This document shows, in pieces, positions 1-5,723 of a stretch of DNA of 11,471 nt. The stretch lies in contig CAJJMX010000040.1 in the NCBI GenBank assembly GCA_905192935.1, positions 1 through 11,471 of the forward strand, given 5' to 3'. Source of the DNA: an uncultured Mailhella sp. GTDB lineage: Bacteria; Desulfobacterota; Desulfovibrionia; Desulfovibrionales; Desulfovibrionaceae. The position numbers and the translations under genes are program-made. The notes beneath the pieces are model-generated. The model did not search any database and had not been told where the DNA came from. It saw only the letters and a list, made by a program, of their open reading frames with translations. The stretch's first letter is position 1. Each line of letters begins with the position of its first letter.

Positions 1-57
1 AGTGCAGCGAAGATGGTCCTGGAGCGGAGGAGGAAGACGGGCATCAATGATTTTCAT
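1..57 (-). CDS. Partial gene start, probable amidohydrolase (COG2159-like), runs off window
   Basis: Only the first 19 codons are in the window; the gene continues beyond base 1. They translate as MKIIDARLPPPLQDHLRCT. ATG at 57-55 is preceded by a good Shine-Dalgarno, AGGAG (65-69 on the minus strand), 7 nt upstream, which is the main reason to accept a real gene start. An opening of the type MKIIDAR-x-x-PP is familiar to me from TIM-barrel metal-dependent amidohydrolases of the amidohydrolase-2 type, a family that includes hydrolases and non-oxidative decarboxylases. It lies 78 bp after the stop of the flavoenzyme gene on the same strand, so it is probably the next gene of the operon. The start is well supported; the family is inferred from 19 residues and could be wrong. 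Confidence 0.55.
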   Translation of the reverse strand, partial: MKIIDARLPPPLQDHLRCT

Positions 58-64
58 ACAAAGA

Positions 65-69
65 CTCCT
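65..69 (-). promoter_or_regulatory. Ribosome binding site of the partial left-edge gene
   Basis: AGGAG on the minus strand, 7 nt from the ATG at 57-55. It decides that a gene starts here although only 57 bases are visible. A GC-rich hairpin (GCGGCC / GGCCGC, 79-94) lies just upstream in the gap after the flavoenzyme gene. It has no T-run on the minus strand, so it is not a convincing terminator. Confidence 0.6.
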
Positions 70-135
70 GAATCATGGGCGGCCCTGCGGCCGCGTTCTG
101 TTAAGTAAGGGACAGGGACTCACAAAGAGAGGATC

Positions 136-2082
136 TCAGACGGCGCGTCCGGCCTCGGCGCCCTGGCGTATGGCCTTCACGTAGTCGCGGGGAGACTCGG
201 CATCACCGATGACGAGCACCTTCACGCCCATATCCTCAATGCCCTGCTTCAGGCTCTGATTGGGACGGGCGCCCACGGCCATGACCACGGTGTCGATGTT
301 TTCCAGACGTTCCTCACGTCCTCCACGCTCCAGCGTGACGGCATGATCGCCGATGCCGGTGACCCTGCTGCCGGTCATGCAGTGCATGGACAGAGAATTC
401 TCAAAGATGTGCAGAAGACAGATGCGGGCATCCTGAGGCAGATCTATGCCTATGCCGTCGCGCATTTCCAGAATGTAGATTTCCCGCTGCTGCTGTTCCA
501 GCAGAAGATGGGCGGTTTCCGCACCCACGGAGCCGCCGCCGATGACGGCCACTCTGCGGCCCACGGAGGCCTTTCCGGCAAGCACTTCGTCCACGGGAAC
601 CACGAAGTCCTGATCGATGCCCTTCACGGGCAGGACGAAGGGCACGCTGCCCGTGGCAAGGATCACGGCGTCGGGCTTTTCGGCCTTCACGTCGTCGAGC
701 GTGACCTTGTGGGAAAGATGAACGTCGATAGGCAGCTTGCGCACCTCGCGGGCCAGATAGTCGCAGGCTTCTCCGTAGCGGTCCTTGTGCGGAGGAACGG
801 CCGCCAGTCTGAGACGTCCGCCGAGAATGTCGCGGTCGTCCCACAGGGAAACCGCATGTCCGCGCCTTGCCGCATCGGCCGCGGCCTGCATGCCGGCAGG
901 ACCGCCGCCTATGACCATGACGCGGGCGGGCTTTTCGGCCTTCGTCAGCGCAAAGGCGGGATCGGTCTCGCGTCCGGTCATGACGTTGAGCGCGCACTTC
1001 ACGCTGCGGTCACCGGCGGAACGGTCATGACAGCCCTTGTTGCAGGCAATGCACCATATGACGTCGTCCAGTCTGTTTTCGCGCAGCTTGTTCGGATAAT
1101 CGGGATCGGCAATGAGCGTGCGGCCTATGCACACCACGTCGGCCTTGCCCTTTTCCAGGACCTCAAGCTGCACTTCGGGCCTGTCGAGCTGACCGGCGGC
1201 AAAGACGGGAATATGCACGGCGTCGCGGACGTTTTCCGCAAGATACGCGTTCACGCCGTGGCGATGGTACATGTTGGACACCGTGCGCACAAACGGGAAC
1301 ATGCCGGCCGACACGCTCAGGGCCGCCACGCCGAGCTTCTCGAGATACCTGGCGATGTCGGCGGCAAGGGCCATGTCTATGCCGCCTTCGCGCAGCTCGT
1401 CGCCCACGATGCGGCAGCTTATGGGATACTCCTCGCCCACGAGCTCGCGGCTGCGGCGGATGATCTCCGTGACGAAGCGCATCCTGCCGAGGAAGGAGCC
1501 GCCGTATTCATCCGTGCGGCGGTTGGTCAGAGGCGACATGAAAGAGCTGATGAGATAACCGTGCGCGCAGTGCAGCTCGCACATGTCGAAGCCGGCTTCC
1601 CTGGCGCGGTGCACGCCCTGGGCGTAGCACTCCACCATCTCCCGCACTTCTTCCGTGCTCAGAACGTGAGGAGGATCGTATTCGGCCTGCGCACCGGTAA
1701 AGGATTCCGGCTCAAAGGGCGAGGGGGCCACAGGCTGATAGCCGGACGTCTTCTTGTTGGTCTCGCGTCCCGAATGATGGATCTGCGCAGCAATGAGGCA
1801 GTCATGACGGTGTACGGCATCCGCCAGACTACGCAGCCCCGCGATGCGGTCGTCGTTTTCAATGAAGAGCTGACCGCCGAAGTTGCCGTCGGGGCGCACG
1901 CAGACGGAACCGACGATTATCATGGCCACGCCTCCGGCCGCACGTCGTTCCGTATAGGCGATCTCCTTGTCCGTCACACTGCCGTCTTCCGTCATGTGAA
2001 CGGACATGGGGGCCATGACGAAACGGTTCTTCAATACAAGCGGCCCTATGCCGACAGGCTGAAACAATGGAGAAACATTCAT
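136..2082 (-). CDS. NADH:flavin oxidoreductase, FadH/enoate-reductase-like (FMN, 4Fe-4S, FAD)
   Basis: A 648-residue cytoplasmic flavoenzyme of the 2,4-dienoyl-CoA reductase / enoate reductase / BaiCD-BaiH branch of the Old Yellow Enzyme family. Members pass hydride from NAD(P)H through FAD and a 4Fe-4S cluster to FMN and reduce an activated C=C bond. The N-terminal FMN TIM barrel (about 1-340) has QIHHSGR (100-106) and CAHGYL (172-177) with the active-site-type His-Gly-Tyr. Cluster cysteines are C344, C347, C351 and C363 (C-x2-C-x3-C-x11-C). FAD binding follows at IGGGPAG (391-397), and a second Rossmann motif IGGGSVG at 514-520. Length is close to FadH (about 670). I chose ATG 2082 (MNVSPLF) because GAGG lies 8 nt upstream; the ATG at 2088 would leave only 2 nt, and the longer frame to 2163 has no family-like sequence. 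It lies 159 bp after the TAXI protein gene, same strand. Substrate unknown; a bile-acid, cinnamate-like or other enoate substrate is possible. Confidence 0.9.
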   Translation of the reverse strand: MNVSPLFQPVGIGPLVLKNRFVMAPMSVHMTEDGSVTDKEIAYTERRAAGGVAMIIVGSVCVRPDGNFGGQLFIENDDRIAGLRSLADAVHRHDCLIAAQIHHSGRETNKKTSGYQPVAPSPFEPESFTGAQAEYDPPHVLSTEEVREMVECYAQGVHRAREAGFDMCELHCAHGYLISSFMSPLTNRRTDEYGGSFLGRMRFVTEIIRRSRELVGEEYPISCRIVGDELREGGIDMALAADIARYLEKLGVAALSVSAGMFPFVRTVSNMYHRHGVNAYLAENVRDAVHIPVFAAGQLDRPEVQLEVLEKGKADVVCIGRTLIADPDYPNKLRENRLDDVIWCIACNKGCHDRSAGDRSVKCALNVMTGRETDPAFALTKAEKPARVMVIGGGPAGMQAAADAARRGHAVSLWDDRDILGGRLRLAAVPPHKDRYGEACDYLAREVRKLPIDVHLSHKVTLDDVKAEKPDAVILATGSVPFVLPVKGIDQDFVVPVDEVLAGKASVGRRVAVIGGGSVGAETAHLLLEQQQREIYILEMRDGIGIDLPQDARICLLHIFENSLSMHCMTGSRVTGIGDHAVTLERGGREERLENIDTVVMAVGARPNQSLKQGIEDMGVKVLVIGDAESPRDYVKAIRQGAEAGRAV

Positions 2083-2137
2083 GAACATAACCTCAATGCT
2101 GCTTCCTGAAAAATGTGGAAAAGGAATGCGGGAACAC

Positions 2138-2159
2138 CCGGAAATTCCGGAAATTCCGG
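2138..2159. repeat. Two overlapping CCGGAAATTCCGG palindromes upstream of the flavoenzyme gene
   Basis: CCGGAAATTCCGG occurs twice, overlapping by CCGG, at 2138-2150 and 2147-2159. Each copy is an inverted repeat of CCGGAA around one central base. The pair sits 56-77 bp upstream of the flavoenzyme start codon. It could be an operator or an intercistronic RNA structure. The arms resemble CCGGAAA/TTTCCGG at 5229-5247 in the operon leader. Function is unknown. Confidence 0.5.
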
Positions 2160-2201
2160 CCACTCGTCCTGCCGGGCAGACTCCCGAAAAGGCGAAAGGC
2201 C

Positions 2202-2218
2202 GGGGGCCGAAGCCCCCC
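2202..2218 (-). terminator. GC-rich UUCG hairpin after the TAXI gene (weak or partial terminator)
   Basis: Read on the minus strand, the stem GGGGGC / GCCCCC closes a TTCG tetraloop of the very stable cUUCGg type, about 24 nt after the binding-protein stop codon. The bases that follow (GGCCTTTCGCCTTTT) are only moderately T-rich, so termination may be partial. A stable hairpin here could protect the upstream permease and binding-protein mRNA and lower expression of the flavoenzyme gene by incomplete read-through. Confidence 0.5.
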
Positions 2219-2241
2219 GAAGAAAAAGGTGAGAAAAAGGC

Positions 2242-3222
2242 CTACTTCATGTAGCCGTGTTCGCGGTAGTACTTCTCAGCACCGGGATGCAGAGGGAACA
2301 CGTTGCCCTGCCAGCCGAGCTTGGGATCGATGGAAGCCCAGGAAGGATTGGCGCGGGCGATGTCTTCCTTGCCCTCGATGATGGACTTGGTCAGCTGATA
2401 GGCGGCCTCGTCGCTCAGGGTGTCGCGCACGAAGATGGCGTTGGTGTCCCAGAAGGTCGTCACATTGGGACCGACCGTGCCCTTGTAGTATTCGGCGGGA
2501 AGGGTGCCGACATGGATGCCCATCTTGGAAGCGGCGCGCTCGGCGATCTCGGGGTCGATGGACAAAAACTTCAGCGGCACGCTGCCGGAAACGTCCACGA
2601 TGAACCAGGCTTCACCGGGTCCGATCCAGACGAACACGTCGATCTGACCGTCCTTGACCATGTTGGCGATGTCGTCGAAGCCGTTGGTCACGATCTTGCC
2701 GCCGTTGGCGCGGATGTCGTCATAGGTGATGCCGTATTCCTTCAGCAGGTTGCGGAAGATCTTTTCCGTGGAGCCGCCGGTGGAACCCACGCCCACGTTC
2801 ACGTTCTTCATGGTCTTGAGGTCGCGCAGATCCTTGACCGGAGAGGCCACGGGAGACACGATCTGATAGTTGATGCGGTCCTGAAGATTGATGATCGAGG
2901 CAATGCCCTTGGTGGTGGGCTTCTTGTAGGGTTCGGTGCCGTTCTTGAAGGCCGTCAGGATGCTGTTTTCGGCCACGCCGAGGTCGGCGGCTCCGGAAGC
3001 CACGCGCGGCGGGTTGGTCGCGCCGCCGCCGGGCAGCATGGTGACGTCCGTGCCGGGAGTCATGGTCGTGTACACCTTGCCCACGGCGCCCATGCCGATA
3101 TACCAGGTGCCGCTGGGGTTGGCGGCAGAAACGATGCGGAGAGATTCCGCAGCCTGAGCCGCAACTGAGGTGGAAGCAACCAGCAGAGCGGCAAGCAGAA
3201 CTTTTTTGAACATGGAACTCAT
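2242..3222 (-). CDS. TAXI family TRAP transporter solute-binding protein
   Basis: A 326-residue periplasmic binding protein of the TAXI (TRAP-associated extracytoplasmic immunogenic) family, which captures a small organic anion and hands it to the fused TRAP permease. A typical Sec signal peptide is visible: KK at 6-7, a hydrophobic core (about 8-20) and a cleavage site near AQA/AE (24-25). The mature start SLRIVSAANPSGTWYIGMGA and the C-terminus PLHPGAEKYYREHGY are characteristic of the family, as are GGGATN (65-70) and GSTGGSTE (146-153). ATG 3222 is supported by GGAGAG (3228-3233) 5 nt upstream. Only 15 nt separate it from the permease stop, so the two are surely cotranscribed. TAXI ligands recorded for other systems include glutamate-like and dicarboxylic acids; the ligand here cannot be deduced. 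Confidence 0.93.
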   Translation of the reverse strand: MSSMFKKVLLAALLVASTSVAAQAAESLRIVSAANPSGTWYIGMGAVGKVYTTMTPGTDVTMLPGGGATNPPRVASGAADLGVAENSILTAFKNGTEPYKKPTTKGIASIINLQDRINYQIVSPVASPVKDLRDLKTMKNVNVGVGSTGGSTEKIFRNLLKEYGITYDDIRANGGKIVTNGFDDIANMVKDGQIDVFVWIGPGEAWFIVDVSGSVPLKFLSIDPEIAERAASKMGIHVGTLPAEYYKGTVGPNVTTFWDTNAIFVRDTLSDEAAYQLTKSIIEGKEDIARANPSWASIDPKLGWQGNVFPLHPGAEKYYREHGYMK

Positions 3223-3237
3223 AACAGCTCTCCAGTA

Positions 3238-5133
3238 TTAGAGGGTTCCTCCCTTCGTGCTGGCACGAAGGGCTTTACGACGAGGCATTTCAATAAGGGC
3301 CACGACGACAATGAGACCGAGGCCGAGAAGGTCGGTATAAAGTCCGGGATACAGAAGCGTGAGACCGGCTCCGATAAGCATAATACGTTCCAGCGGACGG
3401 CTCTCCGTCACGAAGTATCCCTGCATTCCGCCGGCCAGAGCTATCACACCGACTATGGCCGTAATGATGGACTGCACGACCGTGGCCGTATCGCCGATGA
3501 GCAGCAGCGACGGCTGGAAAATGAACATGAACGGAATGATGTACGCCACGATGCCGAGCCTAAATGCCCGCCAGCCCGTCACCATGGCATTTGCTTTTGC
3601 TATTGATGCTCCTGCGTAGGCCGACAGACATACGGGCGGCGTGATCTCGGAAAGAATGGCGTAGTAGAGCACGAAGAGATGCGCGGCCAGGGTGGGGATG
3701 CCGAGCTTCATGAGGGCGGGAGCGCCGAGGGTGGCCACAATGATGTAGGCGGGAGTCGCGGGAACGCCCATGCCGAGCACGAAGCAGGTGAACATCAGCA
3801 GCACCAGCAGAAGCAGGATGTTGTAGCTGCCGAGGTCGGTGATGAGGCTGATGAACTTGTAGCCGATGCCGGTGATGGACACCATGGCGACGATGATGCC
3901 GGCGCAGGCGCTGCAGGTGGAGATCATGAGCGCATTGCGGGAGGAGCCTTCCAGAGTTTCCACGAGCTTGCGGAAGCTGAAGCGGGTGGACTTGCTGAAG
4001 CTCGACACGATGAGCACGGAAAGCGTGCCCAGATAGGCCGAGGAAATGACGCTGCGTCCGGACACCAGGAAGTAGATGAGAATGATGATGGGCAGGATGT
4101 GGTACAGACGACGGTACACGCTGCGGGCATCGGGGATCTCGTCCGCGGGCATGACGCCGATGTTCTTTCTCACGGCCTCGAAATGGATCATCATGAACAG
4201 CGAGAAATAATAGAGAATGGAAGGCAGAAGCGCGGCCGTGGCCACGGCCATGTAGCCTGCGCCGGTCACGTCGGCCATGACGAAGGCCGTGGCGCCCATG
4301 ACGGGGGGCATGAGCTGACCGCCCGTGGAGGACACGGCCTCGACGGCGCCGGCAAAGGCGGGGGCATAGCCCACGCGCTTCATGAGCGGAATGGTGAACG
4401 TGCCGGTGCTGTACACGTTGGCGACGGCGGAACCGGAAATGGAACCGAAGAGCGCGGAAGCGAAGATGGACACCTTGGCGGGGCCGCCCTTGGAACGACG
4501 GGTGGCCACGCATGCGAGGTCAAGAAAGACCTGTCCCAGACCGGCATTCTGAAGGAAGCAGCCGAACATGACGAAGGCGAAGATCATGGTGGAGGACACC
4601 GCGAGGGGGATGCCGTACAGGCCTTCCGTCACGAGATACAGCTGCTCGCAGAGCATCTTGTAGGAAACGCCGTCGTGACGGAGTATCCCCGGCAGGTACT
4701 GTCCCCACATGCCGTAGGCAAGAAAGCAGCACGACACGATGACGAGCGGAAGACCGGCCACGCGGCGCGTCGCCTCAAGCACCAGAAGGACCGCCACCGT
4801 GGAGGCCACGGCCTCGATATCCGTCACGGGATCGATGTAGCGGATGCGCTCAAGGTAGTAGTCGATGTCGGAGACAAGGAAATAGGCCGACCAGAACGCT
4901 CCGCATATGAGCACGAGATCAAGGAGCAGCCACAGGGGATTTTCCTTGACACCTTCCACCGGCTTCTTGGGAGGAAAGTAAATAAAGACCAGGGTAAGCA
5001 CAGTGCCGAGGTGGATGACCCTGAGCATCTGCGAGTCCATCACGCCGAATCCGGCAGTGAAATAGATCTGAAAAATGGCCAGTCCTACCGCCAGGATCGT
5101 GGCAACCGGTTTCAATGTTTGTCGTGAAATCAT
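3238..5133 (-). CDS. TRAP transporter fused permease (DctQM fusion, TAXI type)
   Basis: A 631-residue inner-membrane protein of the 4TM/12TM fused TRAP permease family, an ion-gradient-driven importer that works with a TAXI binding protein. About the first 150 residues hold the small-subunit (DctQ-like) membrane helices. The large DctM-like part carries the conserved stretches GSISGSAVANV (230-240), GGQLMPPVMG (271-280), GMGVPATP (454-461) and EITPPVCL (496-503). The frame is open back to 5229, but ATG 5133 (MISRQTLKP) has GAGGA (5138-5142) 4 nt upstream, and the extension before it (including a CPLC motif) does not look like permease sequence and has no ribosome site. First gene of the minus-strand operon. 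A sigma-54 promoter at 5280-5296 would give a 136-nt leader. Confidence 0.93.
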   Translation of the reverse strand: MISRQTLKPVATILAVGLAIFQIYFTAGFGVMDSQMLRVIHLGTVLTLVFIYFPPKKPVEGVKENPLWLLLDLVLICGAFWSAYFLVSDIDYYLERIRYIDPVTDIEAVASTVAVLLVLEATRRVAGLPLVIVSCCFLAYGMWGQYLPGILRHDGVSYKMLCEQLYLVTEGLYGIPLAVSSTMIFAFVMFGCFLQNAGLGQVFLDLACVATRRSKGGPAKVSIFASALFGSISGSAVANVYSTGTFTIPLMKRVGYAPAFAGAVEAVSSTGGQLMPPVMGATAFVMADVTGAGYMAVATAALLPSILYYFSLFMMIHFEAVRKNIGVMPADEIPDARSVYRRLYHILPIIILIYFLVSGRSVISSAYLGTLSVLIVSSFSKSTRFSFRKLVETLEGSSRNALMISTCSACAGIIVAMVSITGIGYKFISLITDLGSYNILLLLVLLMFTCFVLGMGVPATPAYIIVATLGAPALMKLGIPTLAAHLFVLYYAILSEITPPVCLSAYAGASIAKANAMVTGWRAFRLGIVAYIIPFMFIFQPSLLLIGDTATVVQSIITAIVGVIALAGGMQGYFVTESRPLERIMLIGAGLTLLYPGLYTDLLGLGLIVVVALIEMPRRKALRASTKGGTL

Positions 5134-5137
5134 ACTT

Positions 5138-5142
5138 TCCTC
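5138..5142 (-). promoter_or_regulatory. Ribosome binding site that sets the TRAP permease start
   Basis: GAGGA on the minus strand, 4 nt before ATG 5133. It argues for this start over the in-frame ATGs at 5157 and 5229 and shortens the longest open frame by 32 codons. Confidence 0.75.
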
Positions 5143-5184
5143 ATACAGCCCGGACATGTTACGAATGATGAATTCCACCCGGCC

Positions 5185-5247
5185 GCCGAAACGGCAGAGC
5201 GGGCACACAACCGTGACTTCGCCAGTCACCGGAAAATCCCTTTCCGG
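5185..5247 (-). promoter_or_regulatory. Three consecutive small hairpins in the TRAP operon leader
   Basis: Within the predicted 136-nt leader three short inverted repeats follow each other. They are CCGGAAA/TTTCCGG (5229-5247, 5-nt loop), GTGACT/AGTCAC (5213-5229, 5-nt loop) and GCCG/CGGC (5185-5195, 3-nt loop). The first two share the base at 5229, so they could form side by side or compete at that edge. None has a following T-run, so they are not terminators. They may be a structured leader or protein-binding sites. Confidence 0.4.
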
Positions 5248-5279
5248 AAGCGACGGTCAACGGGAACCGTTAACGTTTT

Positions 5280-5296
5280 TGCAAAAATCATGCCAA
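5280..5296 (-). promoter_or_regulatory. Sigma-54 (RpoN) -24/-12 promoter of the TRAP-flavoenzyme operon
   Basis: The minus strand reads TTGGCATGATTTTTGCA, against the sigma-54 consensus TTGGCACG-N4-TTGCA. The invariant GG and GC are separated by exactly 10 nt. The predicted transcription start is near 5269, 136 nt before the permease ATG. The neighbouring divergent gene encodes a sigma-54 activator with an intact GAFTGA loop, and a palindromic site lies at the distance expected for an upstream activator sequence. I see no competing sigma-70 promoter for this operon. Confidence 0.85.
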
Positions 5297-5321
5297 AATG
5301 TTATTTTCAGCACATTGGAGA

Positions 5322-5334
5322 TAACAGGCTGATA
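5322..5334 (-). promoter_or_regulatory. Putative IHF binding site between activator site and sigma-54 promoter
   Basis: The minus strand reads TATCAGCCTGTTA, which fits the IHF consensus WATCAR-N4-TTR at every defined position. It lies about 53-65 bp upstream of the predicted start at 5269, between the promoter and the palindromic activator site, which is where IHF bends DNA at many sigma-54 promoters. The consensus is degenerate, so placement is the stronger argument. Confidence 0.5.
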
Positions 5335-5367
5335 TCCCGGCATCCGCGTTGCGGCGTCATTTGCCAA

Positions 5368-5420
5368 AATCGTACATTTTTGAATGATAATCGGACATGT
5401 GTTATAATACATGTCCGATT
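5368..5420. promoter_or_regulatory. Upstream activator sequence: 12-bp inverted repeat plus a third half-site
   Basis: AATCGGACATGT (5389-5400) and its exact reverse complement ACATGTCCGATT (5409-5420) are separated by 8 bp. A related half-site, AATCGTACATTT (5368-5379, 10 of 12 identical to the left arm), lies 21 bp upstream in direct orientation, close to two helical turns. The main palindrome is centred about 135 bp upstream of the predicted sigma-54 start. It is the likely binding site for the Fis-type HTH of the divergent activator. It also contains that gene's predicted sigma-70 promoter. Confidence 0.75.
5380..5408 (+). promoter_or_regulatory. Sigma-70 promoter of the activator gene, embedded in the palindrome
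   Basis: TTGAAT (-35, 5380-5385), a 17-bp spacer and a perfect TATAAT (-10, 5403-5408), with an extended -10 TG at 5400-5401. The -10 fills most of the loop of the inverted repeat, and the start, near 5415, would fall in its right arm. A regulator bound to both arms should block RNA polymerase, giving autorepression. It implies a leader of about 310 nt; a weaker alternative is CTGAAA-16-TACAAT at 5593-5620. Confidence 0.7.
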
Positions 5421-5723
5421 TTAGGACGAAGCGTGTTTAATCCTTTTTTGTAAAATCTCCTGGTCCATCAATCCGTTTTTGTCTTTTTTCACCTATATAT
5501 TCAATAAATTACCAAAAGTCACGCTTCCTTCTGCCGAAAACGACAAAAAACGGAACAGTCCTATTTTCAAACAAAACAGTCGGACAGAAGACCTGAAAAC
5601 ATGTATTGATATCATACAATTTTTATTTTACGCTCAACAAGTCTCAACGGATTTCATTTTGAAAAAGTCTCAGATCCCGCTTTTCCGGTGCATGTTTCCA
5701 CCATTTTTTCGAGGGAGGCCTTC
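5421..5723 (+). other. AT-rich untranslated leader of the activator gene
   Basis: About 300 bases without a convincing gene; the only open frame (from a TTG at 5479) has no ribosome site and a low-complexity product. The clearest structure is a long AU-rich inverted repeat. TCCGTTTTTGTC followed by TTTT (5472-5487) can pair with AAAA-c-GACAAAAAACGGA (5537-5554), giving about 16 base pairs with two bulged bases. A possible second promoter (CTGAAA at 5593-5598, 16 bp, TACAAT at 5615-5620) would bypass this structure. Confidence 0.45.
5713..5718 (+). promoter_or_regulatory. Ribosome binding site setting a GTG start for the activator
   Basis: GGGAGG lies 5 nt upstream of GTG 5724. The in-frame ATG at 5688 has no Shine-Dalgarno, so GTG 5724 is the more likely start. 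Confidence 0.7.

Noticed and set aside
2..184. Plus-strand frame of 60 residues at the left edge, and another plus-strand frame open from base 1 to a TAA at 106-108
   Set aside because: Neither has a recognisable product, and both overlap the better supported minus-strand start (AGGAG plus ATG) at 57-1.
343..2109. 588-residue plus-strand open frame
   Set aside because: It is antisense to the flavoenzyme gene, His/Ala/Gly-rich and without family-like sequence: a GC-driven shadow of a real gene.
3679..5127. 482-residue plus-strand open frame rich in His, Gly and Glu
   Set aside because: Antisense to the TRAP permease. The composition is that expected from complementing hydrophobic codons; no domain is visible.
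5134..5229. In-frame N-terminal extension of the permease with a CPLC motif
   Set aside because: There is no ribosome site at the upstream start, the DNA contains three hairpins, and a good GAGGA precedes ATG 5133. The cysteine motif looks accidental.
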